A stretch of 64,000 nucleotides of DNA from Cryptomeria japonica. Taxonomy: Eukaryota > Streptophyta > Pinopsida > Cupressales > Cupressaceae. The stretch's first letter is position 1. Each line of letters begins with the position of its first letter. The notes under the pieces are model-generated. The model was not told where the DNA came from. It did not search any database and saw only the letters and a program-made list of their open reading frames with translations. Position numbers and translations under genes: made by a program. This document shows positions 22,581-35,200 of this stretch, piece by piece. The DNA is taken from positions 483,257,900 through 483,321,899 of the forward strand of contig NC_081406.1 of the NCBI RefSeq assembly GCF_030272615.1. Direction: 5' to 3'.

Positions 22581-25341
22581 AAAAGGTAACCTGTTTCACC
22601 TAAATCTTAAAGTCAACAACTGTTTAATTGCTAAATTAGATGATAGTTGGCTTTGGCATAAGAGATTTTGTCATATAAATTTTGATAACATTGTCAAAGT
22701 CAATAAGTCCAACTCGGTAAGAGGTTTGCCTCAGTTGGACAAACCGGTGAATGCTCTATGTAAGGAATGTCAGTTAGGAAAGATGACATCCTCAACTTTT
22801 AAAAGAAAATATTTCTCAGCAGAACATTTATTAGATTTGGTTCATACAAACCTCTGTGGACCAATAAGGAATAAAAGTATTCAAGGTGATAAATATTTTA
22901 TGATCTTCACTGATGATTGCTCAAGAATGATGTGGGTCACATTATTGAAGGACCAAATAGAAGCTTTTAGTAAGTTTAAGGCATTTAGGGCCTTAGCTGA
23001 AAAGGAAAGTGGTAAGAAGATAAAGTGTCTAAGGATTGATCAAGGAGGTGAATTTACTTTAGAGGAATTCACTATATATTATGAAGACAATGGAATTAAG
23101 AGTCAACTTTACGCACCTAGAGCACCACAACAGAATGGTATTATAGAGATGAACAACCAGTCAGTTGTTGAAGCTGCTAGAATGATGCTAATACAAGGTG
23201 TAGCAAAACATTTCTGGAGAGAAGTTGTCAACATAGCTATATACACTATGAACTAGATATTGGTAAAGAGAGGTAAGGATAAAACTCCTTATGAATACTG
23301 GTATGGTAGATCACCTAATGTTAGTTATTTTAATATTTTTTGGTAATAAATGTTTTATCAAGAGAGGTGACTATGTTAGTAAGTTTGATGCTAAGAGTGA
23401 TGAAGGCATATTTCTTGGTTACTCCACCAAGAGTAAGGCCTACAAATGTTACAACAACTAGACGAAGAGAATCATTGAAAGTGTTGACGTCTATGTGAAT
23501 GAGTGTCCTGAAGTCTCAGGAGAAACCAATGAGGAGAAGAAGGAAGATGAACCTTATATCCCAATTTTGGAACCAGAACCGATGAAGCTAGAAGTTGGTG
23601 AAGTGAATGTTGTAGTACCAGTTCAACCGAAATAGGAATATTCTACAGAAGAAGATGATGATAGTGAGGAAGAAGAACCTAAAGATAATGATCATGTAAT
23701 TCCAAGGTATGTGAGACTCAATCATTATCTTGACTAGATTATTGGAGATAAAGATGCTGGAGTATTAACCAGAAGAAGAATTAGAGACAATTCTTGTATG
23801 ATCTCCACTATTGAGCCTAGAACTGCTAAGGAAGCCTTTGGAGATGATCACTAGATCAAGGCTATGGAAGAGGAGCTTGACCATATTGAGAAGAACAATA
23901 CATGGACCCTAGTACCCATACTGGTGAATAAAAATGTGATAGGCACTAAATGGGCATTCTGGAATAAACTGAATGAAGATGGAGTAGTAGTTAGAAACAA
24001 AGATAAATTGGTATGCAAAGGTTATGCACAAAAAGAAGGAGAAGACTATGGTGAGACATTTGCACCAGTTGCTAGATTGGAAGGTGTTAGGACTCTACTT
24101 GCATTTGCAACATATAGGGGATTCAAAGTATATCAGATGGATGTGAAGTCAACATTTCTAAATGGAATACTGGAAGAGGAAGAATACATTGAACAACCAG
24201 ATGGTTATTCTATGCAAAGGATATGGTGTGTAAACTACACAAGGCACTATATGGTTTGAAGCAAGCACCAAGAGAATGGTATAAAAGACTAAATTCACAC
24301 CTAATGAAGATAGGTTTTTAGAGAACTAGTGAAGACAACAATATATATCTCAAGAATGAAGGAGATAAGATAATGGTTATTGAAGTGTTTGTGGATGATA
24401 TCATTTTTGGAGGAAATGATGACATGAGTGATGACTTTGCAAATGAGATGAAAAGTGAATTTGAAATGTCTCTAGTAGGAGAGATAAAATTCTTGATAGG
24501 TTTCAAAATTCAATAGATGAAGAGTGATATTTTTATCACACAGTCTAAATATGTGAAAGAGGTATTGAAGACATTTGGAATGAGTGACTGTAAACCAGTT
24601 GGGACACCAATGGTTAAAGGTTGTAAAATGTCTAAAGAGGATGACGCTACATCTATTGATGAAAAGGAGTACAAATCAATGATAGGGAAATGACATTATG
24701 TTGTTCACAGCAGAGCAGATATTGCTCATGCAGTTGGATTAGTTGCCAGATTTCGAAAGAACCCTAAGGAGACACACATGATTGCAACTAAAAGGATATT
24801 CAGATTTTTGAAAGGTACTATTGATTATGGATTATGGTATCCATATGCAGGTAACTTTGATTTGAAGGTTTATATAGATGCAGACTGGGCAAGAAATGTT
24901 GATGACAGGAAGAGCACAACCGGTGGTGCATTATTTCTTGGAGGAAGACTTGTATCTTGGAGCAACAAGAAGCAGAGTTGTATATCACAGTCCACTACTG
25001 AAGCTGAATATGTTGCAACTTATATGAATTGTACCCAGGCAATCTGGATGAAACACATCCTAGAAGGATTCAAGTTGAAAATCATAGAAACAGTAAGGAT
25101 TTTATGTGATAACATGAGTGCAATAAATATTTTAAAGAACCTAGTGTTGCATGCTAGAATCAAGCATATTGAGCTGAAATATCATTTCTTGAGAGAGAAA
25201 GTGCAGATTAAAGATGTGTTATTGGAGCATGTATCTACTAAGGAGTAGCTAGCAGATATCTTTACTAAACCTATGCCTAAGAATACTTTTGAGTATCTTA
25301 GAGGTCAGCTAGGGGTTGTGCCCCTACATGAGGTCAATTGA
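22581..25341 (+). pseudogene. Integrase-RT-RNase H of copia element E, degraded
   Basis: The frame begins at the GNLFHL-equivalent position and ends with TGA at 25339-25341. The integrase zinc site (HKRFCH, CKECQLGK) is present. In the core the first catalytic Asp is changed: HTNLCGP here, HTDLCGP in F. DDCSRMMW follows, then a DQGGEF-type motif. RT shows DVKSTFLNG and FVDDIIFGGND, with a frameshift near 24215. RNase H has DADWARNVDDRKSTTGG. Stops include TAG at about 23254, 23459, 23853, 24513 and 25246; at 23853 the equivalent codon in F is TGA, so both point to an ancestral Trp. Not functional. Confidence 0.88.
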
Positions 25342-25725
25342 GTAGATGTGAAAGACATCAGTCCTAGAGATAATTGAAGAATCTTGAAGTAGGATTGGTG
25401 TAGAGTGGAGTTACTCCATAGGGGGAGCATCAAGTTGGAGATTGTTGATGCAGAACAATGAAGTATGACACTGCATGTTTTACTTTCACTTTGGCATTAT
25501 TGTCAAAGGGGGATAAGAACTATTTGATTACAGCGAGAAGAACTGTATGATTGATAGAGAAAGGAACTATAGCCAGTTACCAGCTGAAGACATAGAGAGT
25601 CAGTTTAAGGAGAGTACATGGTAAAATGTAAACTAGGATTCCTATACCTATGTATGTACATTACTCTCAATCACATAATCAAGTTTATTAATATTTGTAT
25701 TGCCATCAATGCCAAAGGGGGAGAT
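25342..25725 (+). other. 3' region and polypurine tract of element E
   Basis: Non-coding, with G-runs at about 25420 (agggggagcatc), 25506 (aaagggggataag) and 25713-25724 (caaagggggaga). F has the same three-run layout. Confidence 0.7.
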
Positions 25726-27079
25726 TGTTGGTATTTTATTGCTGATTGCATTGATGAACTATTGTGTTGTCATTGATGTCAATTGTAACTGGTAATGATG
25801 TTGTTATGATGTTGTTTTGCAACCGATAGGTGAGCTAGTGGAGGAAACCAATATTACTTTAGAAGCAGTGAGATCAACCAGTAACCCTACCTATTGATGT
25901 GCCAAACCCTAACCGATGAAACTTGGTAAATTGGTTGTATTGGTTTATAATCAAATGGTGAACGATAATGATTATGCACGTAGAGATAACAGTTTTATCT
26001 TGGGAATGAGCGAGTACATTGCATGAAGAGGAGACTGCGTGATGAGTTACAGGATTCGATGAAGCAGTGATCAAGGAGTGGTCGAGGTTGTCTTGAACAA
26101 TGTGCAATGATTTCTATGTAATATAACAGTCATACTTGAACCAATTTGTTTTTAACCTCTATGAGATCTTAGGTTTGTGATGTGTTACTGATCTATTGTT
26201 TTTCTTATAAGGTCGATGAGTTGTTTTGTTGTAGTGTTGGCAATTTTGGTTAAGTGTTAGTGTGATTGGTTGTTGAACCATAAGAAGTATATGTAGTATG
26301 TGTGAAGGCATATAGGAGAATGAAAACAATCTTATCAAGCAAAGTATTTCTATTTACCAGATCAACAAACCCTTGTTGTTCTCTAACAATTACAGCAGTT
26401 AAATCCCTTAACCAGGTAAGCTTTAATAGGCTTAGTGATATCTAATTCCTCTAACCAGGTGATCCATTAGATTGGATTTCAAATCCTCTATCGAGGTTAC
26501 TCCTAACAGGGTATTGCTTCTAACAGGGCATTATAGTCAATCCCTTAACCGGGTGGTCCTTAACAGGATCTGTTCCTAACAGGACATTTTGTAAAGCTTT
26601 AATAGGCTTGGCTCATAACAGGGAAAACTTTAGAAGAGTTTAGAATACTTGTGGGTATTCATCCCCACCATGGTTTTTCCCATTTGGGTTTCCACGTCAA
26701 AAATCATTGTCAAGTGGTGAATGGTTTTGTGGTTATGTTTGATATGGTTAATTTGCTTAACTGTTAAATCCACTTAGTTATGATAAGATGACCGATAGTT
26801 ATCTGAAATGTGCTTTTACTAGTGTCAATAAAGTATTTTGATGTATTGGTTAAATGGTTTGGGAGTTTTAGAGCTGTTATACTGTTATTTTGATATGCCA
26901 GTCAAACCGGTAAATTGTCAGTGCTATTGCAATTTGTAGTTCAGTATTTGAACAAGTTAGTTCAGTGATTGACTTGTGAGATTGTTTTTGAGTTTGATGA
27001 AAGTTTAATGAGTTTTCTATCTACTGATTCAGCCCCCCCTCTCAGTAGTCATCTGGATCCTTATTGATTCATCATATCA
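25726..27079 (+). repeat. 3' LTR of element E
   Basis: It runs from tgttggta to catatca, 1,354 bases, and matches the F LTR (50655-52044) and the solo LTR (30609-32021). It contains a long ctaac-gg unit run (about 26390-26620), the ccatggtttttccc motif near 26668, and a C-rich tract before the end. Confidence 0.85.
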
Positions 27080-27365
27080 TTAGAGTTCATCTTCCAAGGC
27101 TGCCAAAACATATCATAAAGGTCTTAAGAGTCAAGGATTCCAAACCAAAGAATGTTTAGTTTCTTGAGGGTGCATTCATCCATAATTTTGGAGACCTATT
27201 TTTCTATTCAGATTGTATAGTAATAAGGGTGTATGTTGCCCTCCTCCACCCCATATTTTGCCATTGATTGTCTTCTCCAGACTTGCTTCATGGAATTCAT
27301 GTGGAAGATCATGTGGATGGAGAAGAATTTGATGCATTCTGAAAGAAAAGGAACTCACTTTCCTT

Positions 27366-29401
27366 AGCTTACAGTTGATGAGGATTTTAATGTGGGGAGT
27401 GAGAAACTTGAGAGGGTGCAAGATTTCATGGCAAGCACCTACTTCCTCCAAGTAGGAATGGCTTGTGACTTTGATCCAGAAGGATATATCAATGAGCTAA
27501 GAACAAAAAAAATGAAGGTGAAGGGATTTTCCCACTAGTTTGATGAGAATGAGGATCTAATAAGGAACTATGGTCCAAATGATGTTGTCCAGAGGAGGAA
27601 GCAGAGGAAATATCTAAAGAAGCTGGAAAGGGAGAGGAGAGAAAAGGACCTTCACTTTTAGGGATTTTTCTCAAATATAAAGAATGATTTTGCAAGGATG
27701 CTAAATAAGATGAGAAATTTTGAAGCCATTGTTACCATTGAGTTGAAATAGGCATAAATAGAGCATCCAATTGAGAAGGATGAAGAAAGGCCAAGTGACC
27801 CTTCTCCAACTCTCTATAAGATGAAAGGAAAAGAGATTTTGGTGGAGGGATCTTCCTAGGCCACCCCTTCACAAGAGGTTGCACAACAAGTCCCACAAAC
27901 TTAGCCAGCTGTTGAACCAATTAGGAAAGTGGAAAAGGGGAAGTCTACTATTGCAGATTTTGTTGAAGTTATTGATGATGGGATAGGTGCAGATGTCTCA
28001 CTGCCTTCTCCTCCAAGGGAAACTTTTAGGGATGATGAGGTTGTAGAAGTATTAATGGAATTGGATAGATCCATTATTCTAAGTTTAATTTCAGAAGATG
28101 AGGCACAAGATGAAAGAATCATTGTAGTTGCTCAATTTTTGTTAGATAATTATTTTATTAAGACACCCAAGTTCAAGGCATTTTGGTTGTAGGAGAAGGG
28201 GAAAGGCATGTCTGATGATGAGCTTGCCAATTTTAACAAAGACCATATTGATTGTACAACACAAGAGGCCAGAGATATCATAAGGGCCAGTGGTATGATG
28301 GTAATACTAGATTGGAACATGGAGAAAATATTCATTTTAGACTAGGCAATGAGGAAAAGGGACCCTATTTATGCCCAGGAGTTTGATAAGCATGGCTCAA
28401 GGTTTAACCCCAACATTAAAGATTTTGCACAGTGGGTAAGGGCCCCTAATATAGACAAGACAATTTTGTTGCATTGGATAGAGTAGTTTGTAGAGGATGC
28501 AATTGTCAGAACATTTTCTGACACTATAATGGTGGAGGTGGTCATATTATTGTTTCATGTTGCACATTTTGCAAAGGAAATAGCATAGGAAGAGGAAAAA
28601 AGGCATGAGGCATTAAAGTAAAAACATGTTGCCCTCCAATTAGACCAGAAAACTTTTTATATAGAAAATGTCATGTTGAGAAAGGAGTTGGAAAAGAAAG
28701 ACTCAATGTCCATAATAGGGCATAAGCTTGAGGAGTTGCAAAAGATAAAGAAAGAGGTAGAGAGGAAATACATAGAAATCAGAAAAAAAAACAATTTTGT
28801 AAACCACAAATAAGATGCTCAACAAATTAAATGAAGTGCATACTTCTTATTCTTTTATATTCTAGTTGTGCAATCAATTAGATGATATTATTTCATTTTT
28901 TCAACCTCTAAAGGTCATGTGGTTCCATAAGGACACAATTCTAAAAGAAACTCTTTTAGTTGTGAAAAATGTGCTTGATGCACCCCGGATTATGGGGACA
29001 ACATGGAAAAACTACAATCTACTGATAAAAGAGCTCCCACATGTGGAAGAAGAAAGGAAGGCACTATGGGAAAAGGTTGAATAATTTAAAGGTCTTAAAA
29101 GATGGAATATCCCTTCTATTTTGACTGAAGATGGGCAGGTAAAAGATTTATATAGGTGGAGGAAGGATTTCAAGGAACCAGTTGATGCATGTATCATTTC
29201 ATTATAGATAAAATCATTGACATTGATTCTTTATATCATAAGTTCACTTTGGAAGTTTCAATTGTACTCGTCAATAGAAAAAAAGAAGCTATGAATAAGT
29301 TACAAAATTTGAAATCCTTTGTGTGGCCCACAAGTGAAATTGACAGTTGGCACAAGAATTTCTATTCTCTTGAAGAGGAGCAGCTAGAGGAGGAGGCCTA
29401 G
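27366..29401 (+). pseudogene. Decayed gene of unknown family
   Basis: One reading frame can be followed from about 27366 (TVDEDFNVGSEKLERVQ) to the TAG at 29399-29401. It shifts near 28805 and returns near 29190. Stops include many TAG codons (for example at about 27536, 27658, 28190 and 28485). The middle has Glu/Lys-rich helical stretches (about 28600-28790). A segment at 28866-29084 is uninterrupted and ends in a Glu/Arg-rich helix. I recognise no pol, kinase, NBS or other known domain. The location, followed by LTR-like DNA, suggests an ORF of another non-autonomous LTR element, but this is inference. Confidence 0.5.
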
Positions 29402-30608
29402 TCAATGTCCTTTTCCATTTTTGTATTTCCTATGATTTTCTATAGGTTTCCATTTTGGAAGAAATGATATGAGCGCTCAACGAACACATACCAGCCCCAA
29501 TGCACCTAACATATAGTGCTAGAGTTCAAATTTTGATTGTGATGGGTGCTATAGTAGAAGAACATCCTAGCATCACTTCCATCAGGCTTGTGACTCCAGT
29601 CTCTAGACGTCGTCATCATAGTCACCCTCTTTAATGCTTCTAGGAGGATTTCATTTTGTACATGTAAAAGATGCCTCAGGGAATATTCTAGATTTAGGCA
29701 ATCAAATCTTGACAAGTGTCTTACTTGACCTAAAGCTTGCTTTTGCTCCCTTGTCCTATAAAAGGGAAATCAGGTCCAATTAGGAAGAATTCTGGAAAAT
29801 TTTGAGAAGTAAAATGTAATAGGAACCAGTTAGAGGCAATATAAGCCAGAACATTTCCTTTCTATAGGTATTTTTCACTTCTATCATATTGTATCAACTT
29901 TTGAAGATTAATAAAGGAAATCATTAGCAAAATGTTTCATTTCTTTGTGTGTATTTTGTATGAATCTATGTGTTAATGGTACATTGATTTGTCTTCTACA
30001 AATAGGAATGTGTGATCTTGATAGCGGGTCTCCTTTAAGGAAGGGGTTAAATTTTGTATTAGGATTGTAACAATGCATGCACGTTGAAACATGTTTCAAT
30101 TTGTTATGGTTTTAATGAATGTAGTATGCAAGTCATAAAGCATTCAAATGTACTAGAATGATGATACATTACAGTGAGTTTTAATTTATTTGTAGAATTG
30201 AATCTGTTCACCATAAGATAATCACTAGTCCCATCTTCTTGGATTATTTCAAAATCATCCATCTTCAAAATACTTTTCATTTTTGCTTGTAGTAGTAGGT
30301 GTATAATTAGTATTAGTTTGTAATCAGTCCCAATAGCTGAGTGAGAGCTTAAAACCAGAATTGCAGCCAAAGCCTAGAGCGTTGAATCTTTCCTTGGTAT
30401 ATTTTCATTGGGATATCTTCTTACATAATAATGTCCATGTATACACTTGAGTAGTTTGTTAAGACATTGTTTAGGTCCACCCACCTTGGTATTGTAGAGC
30501 CAAAAGTGTAGAGTATTTTAGTCTTGAGACTGAATCTTGTTTGCTAGACAAGTTCTATCATAAGCTTGTCAATGAGAAAGTGGCTAAACCTATAAGGTTT
30601 ATTATTTG
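29402..30608 (+). other. LTR-like non-coding DNA
   Basis: No gene seen. A TATA-like cctataaaaggg lies at about 29755-29766. About 250 bases downstream come agcgggtctcc and ggaaggggttaaatttt (near 30025-30055). A promoter followed by such a stretch is common in plant LTRs. I could not find the LTR ends or a partner copy. Confidence 0.4.
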
Positions 30609-32021
30609 TGTTGGCATTTGCATGAAGATTGCATTAATGAAATGTTATGTTATCATTGATGTCAATTAACCACTAATGATGTTGTTATAATGATGTTTTG
30701 TAACCGATAGGAAGAGCTAGTGAAAGGAACTAAAACTAGTAGGTGAGTTTGTGGAAGAAACCGATATTGCTAAGTAATGGGGAGTTGAACCGGTAAACCC
30801 TACCTGTTGATATGATAAACCCTCACCGATTAAGTTTGGTAAGTTTATTATATTGTTTTATGATCTGATGATGAGTGGTAATGATTATGACATGTATGCA
30901 TGTTGTATAAGAAGAGTTTCAAAGTGTTTTTAGTGCATTGAGATAATGGTTTTTATCTTGGAAATGAGAAAGTATATTGCATGTAATGCAAACCGCATGA
31001 TGAATTGCTGAGATTGATGAAGTGGTGATCAAGGAGCAGTCGAGGCTATCTTGAATGATGTTCAGATATTGTTATGTAATCCAATGGTGATACTTGAACT
31101 GATTTGTTTGTAATCTCTATGAGAGAATTAGGTTTTTGTTGTATTACTGACCTATTGATTTGTTTATAAGGTCGATGAGTTGTTTTGTTGAAGTGTTGGA
31201 AAATTTGTAGTTGAGTGTGGTTACTGAACTGGATGATGTATCTATAGTTTGTGTAAAAGTAGATAGGATCATGAAAATGATATGAACAAGCAAGTATAGT
31301 GCTATTCAAATAGATCAGCAAACCCGTGTTGTTTTCTAACAATTACAACAGTTAAATCCCCTAACTCGGTAAGCTCTAACAAGCTTAGTGTTATTCAAAT
31401 CCTCTAACCAGGTGGTCCATTAGCTTGAATTTCAAATCCTCTACCAAGGTTACTCCTCATAGGGTATTGCTTCTAACAAGGCATTATAATCAATCCCTTA
31501 ACCGAGTGGTCCCTAATAGGACATATTCTTAGTAGGACTTATTGTAAAGCTTTAACAGGGTTGGCTCCTAATAGGGTGAACTTCAAAAGAGTTCACAATA
31601 CTTGTGGGTATTCATCCCCACTGTGGTTTTTCCCATTTGGGTTTCCACGTCAAAAATATTGTGTCAAGTGTTAAATTGTTTGTGGTTATGTTTACTTTGG
31701 TTGAATTACTTAACTGCTTAATCCACTTTGATATGTTATGTTAACCGACATCATTCTGAAATGAAGTTTTACTTATGTTAGTAAAGTATTTGGATGTTTG
31801 TGAGTTTCAAGTTGTTTTATTGTTAGTCTGTGATAACAATGAACCAGTTAAACTTGACAATGATATTGCATTTGTAGTTCAGTGGTTTAACTTGTTAGTA
31901 TAAAGTTTACTTTGAGAGGTTGATTATGAGATTGGTGAAAGTTTATATTAGTTTTCTATCTATTGATTCACCCCCCCCCCTCAGTAGTTGACCTGAACCT
32001 TATTCTTTTATTATACCATCA
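30609..32021 (+). repeat. Solo LTR of the E/F family
   Basis: It runs from tgttggcatttgc to ataccatca, 1,413 bases. It is flanked by a perfect five-base duplication, atttg (30604-30608 and 32022-32026), with no internal sequence. This is the product of recombination between the two LTRs of one insertion. TATA-like tttataagg is near 31162. The motif tggtttttccc is near 31623. Confidence 0.92.
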
Positions 32022-32029
32022 ATTTGTTG

Positions 32030-32660
32030 ATTTGGGAACCAATAAGAGGTCCCACCACCACATAAGCTGAAAATTGAAAGAAGGATTCTTTGAATCTCTG
32101 AAAAAAACTACTAAGATTTTGATTGGCCAGTGATCAAAACCTCTTTAATCTAATATCTCCGAGTTGGTAGTCTAACTATTCCCCATCCAATAGCAAGATA
32201 GAAAATCTATCAAGCCTCTCTAAAATAGAATTTTATCCACTTGTTCTATTATTCCAAGTGAAGATACCATTATTTGTCTTCACATTGATAACATTCAAGA
32301 GATCAATATTATCCCTATAGAAGGTTAGTAGAAATATTGAGTTTTACTAAGACCCATTATTTTTCTTCTAAACTACAAATTACATTAAATTCAATAACCA
32401 TAATCCAAGGGAGAAAAGACACCAGATATTAGATAAATCTAATATGATCCTAAATTTGTGATTTGCCTAAAATATTTGGAGGATAAACATTACTAAAAAG
32501 AATAATTTCATCTGAATCCAAACTAGAGGCAACCATAGAGATAAAAGGGTGTTTTGATATCTATTGTCACAATAGTTTGCACCCTTGTTGAATAATAGTG
32601 CTCAAGAACCTTTTGAAACATGGAAACAACCTCCAAGTGTGGGACCTTGCGAATGTGAGG
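32030..32660 (-). pseudogene. LINE (L1-type) endonuclease fragment
   Basis: Read on the minus strand, decayed frames give NVYPPN, then PWIMVIEFNVI with EEK, then FTWNNR, then ERLDRF. This is the order seen in the apurinic-type endonuclease of plant L1 LINEs (N-x-Y-x-P, GDFN-like, FTW-N, LDR). Stops and frameshifts are frequent. No reverse transcriptase part remains. The solo LTR at 30609-32021 cuts its downstream side. Confidence 0.65.
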
Positions 32661-34454
32661 TTGAATCTTCAAAGAAGGCCGAATTCCTTATTAATTAGGG
32701 TGCAGTGTTGGAACAACCCAACACTTGTAAAACCTATTCTAATGATTTGAGGAGAAAAGGGGAGAAGGAATGATGAAAGGGAAAAGAGGTGATGCACCTA
32801 GATTGAAATATTTTTCTTTCCTCGTGTGTGACTGCACAAAATATCAACAAACCACCCAAAAGTATATACAAATCTAAGTCCAACAACTATCTCCAAAGAA
32901 AAGAAAAGAGGTTATAACCTAGCTAGATGCTAAGAGGGGTTGAAATATATCCACAAAAAACACATGCAAGAAAATTAACACAGATTGAAAGCAAAAGACA
33001 CAATGAAGAAAGATTGTAGAATAAGAGGTGCACAACACATAGTGTATTCAACAAAAAATCTAAGGTAAGAACACATGATCTATTAGTATAAAGGAAAGGC
33101 AATTTATAGTTGTAGAAAACACAAAAAATCTCCAAGAGAAAAGGGATAAGAACCCCTAGAAAGAGTTACAAAATTTGACTTTATAGATCAGGCATACCTT
33201 AGATGAACATTGGGTTCAAAAACCCTAACTAGCTAGGGTTAGGTTACAAAAAAGAGAGGATCAGATCAGATAGATTGATCTGATGGTTGTGTGTCTAAAA
33301 ATATCTCCTAGAACTGAGAAAGAGAAACAATCCCAGAAAAAAAGGGAGAATCCTTGCATGAATGGCATATAATTGTCCTTTGCTAGACCCAAAAAGTTTT
33401 CAATATGCAATAAATGAGCATGGGCGATCGAGAGAAACGTCTATAGAGTCATGGTGGTGGGTAGGATGAAAATGGAATCAAGTAAACTAAGACCTAATCC
33501 CACTCTCATGCACACATTGTAATATGAAAGAGCCTAAGGAGATGATTCACTTTGACTTCTTGCAAAAGAGAGAGAGTCAAGGAATAAATTTAGGGTTTCT
33601 ATTCCTTTGTTGCTATGAAGAGCAGATGTAATAAAATGATCAACTATGGTAAGAGAGATAAGAAAGAATGAAAATGTAAACTAAAATACTAGAAATTACA
33701 AATCTAAAAATAAGAAACTGAGTATAGAGAAGAAAAAGGAACTCAAATGTGCACCTATCACTAGAATTTGAGGTTGACTGAGCACGACCAAGGTACCACA
33801 CCTTGGCCTCTGATACTACATAGGGCTATCCTTTTGGAAATCAAGTCCTAAAACTCTGCACTGTCGAACTACCATAAAATGTTGTAAAAAATAAGCGACC
33901 AGGGCGCTACACCTTAGTCCTAGACTAGGGTGCGATGCCCTAGTCTTAGAAATCTGAGATCTTATTATGATACTAAGTCTGCACTTGTGCGTTTCATCGG
34001 TCCTGAAGATCATGCATCCATCAAATCTATGTATCTACACCTACAACTTAGAAAATGTTTTCTAGGTGGCTATATTGGTTTTTCCTTAGTCAAACCCATT
34101 GTTTTGGTGTTTTCTATCTGCACAAATAGCCGATAATATACTAAAAATGTGTGTGCAAGAATCTTGTGTGTGTACAAGATCCTAAATGAACAAGAAAGTA
34201 AATCTATAATTCTACCCTATACTTTGGAGAGTAAACCCTAAATGAATGTAAATGTAAATGCTTTGAATAAAAAATACAATAATGGATCTAAAGCATTAAG
34301 GTAAATATGAAAATCATTGTTATGAAGCTTCTTACAAAGATGTGAAAATAACCTGAAATCATACCAAACTCTAAGGGAGAGGTACAAGCCAATCAACAAT
34401 CGATGATCTCCTATTATTATTGAACATCTTCAAAGCTCCAATTGATGATAAAAC
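32661..34454 (-). other. Non-coding DNA of an unidentified older element
   Basis: No gene seen. A short palindrome, gttggaacaacccaac, lies near 32708. A possible minus-strand primer site (tagtatcagaggc on the minus strand) lies near 33809-33821. Near 33900-33950 come short repeats of agggcgc/agggtgcgatgccctag. The right side probably continues after A' at 49826-49955, so A' is inserted in it. Confidence 0.35.
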
Positions 34455-35200
34455 TGATGAATACTAAGAGGGGTAGGGGGGGGTGAATTAGTATACCAAA
34501 AAATACTGAACTCAAACACTTAAACAATTTAGCAGTAAACCGAAATAGTAGATTCACTAACAAATCTGTTAAAACAAATGCAAACCAAACAACAAATAAG
34601 GCATTCACCCACAAGAGCACAATCACCATAACACAAGAGATTTTGACATGGAAACCCAAATGGGAAAAACCATGGTGAGATGAAACTCACAAGTAACTAT
34701 CTACAGAATAGTAACCAGACTGGTTAAGGTTAGACTGGTTAAGGTCATACAATGTTCTTCACCAGAACAGATCCTATTAGGAATCTCAATATCTGTTAGG
34801 AGATAAGTCCAATTAAAGACTACCTTGTGAGAGGATTTCAGGTCCATAGTTGTGAACCACCTTGTTAGAGGATTTACAAAGGCTTTGCTAGGCCTACCTG
34901 CTTAAGGGTTTCAGACTTGTTGAAGATGTGAGTAATGAACAAGTGAGTGATCTAAATACTAGCATAGTATGCTTGGTTAGATCCTTGATAGCTCATTGTT
35001 AATGCATATTTAGCATTACTTCAGTCTTCAGTATCTCCACACTTTGTTTCTTCACACAAACCTAATCTTCTTTTGTGATCGCACATATAAAAACCTCATC
35101 AACCACCTTAAACCCTAGCAACAACTAAAACCCTAGACATGATGTCCTTATAAAGGAATTTGATTTCATGTCGGTCCAATAAAATTACATTGCAAGTTCT
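34455..35200 (-). repeat. 3' LTR of A', left part
   Basis: It begins tgatgaatactaagag, the reverse complement of the LTR A end. It is interrupted at 35200 by element G. The last five bases, gttct, are the left copy of G's target duplication (right copy gttcc). Confidence 0.9.

Larger units (their letters stand above)
22581..27079 (+). mobile_element. Element E: 3' half of a Ty1/copia element (F family)
   Basis: Pre-integrase, integrase, RT and RNase H of element E, its 3' region and its 3' LTR. The gag, protease and 5' LTR are missing: the sequence left of 22581 is C. The coding and LTR sequence match element F throughout. I found no left half of E elsewhere in the window, so its loss looks like deletion or recombination at the C junction. 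Confidence 0.85.

Noticed and set aside
26390-26640. CRISPR-like short spaced repeats
   Set aside because: The units are degenerate and spacers are not of constant length; they are part of a plant LTR.
33800-33825. Primer site of a further LTR element on the minus strand
   Set aside because: Only a tagtatcagaggc-like match; I could not find LTR ends on either side, so I did not call an element.
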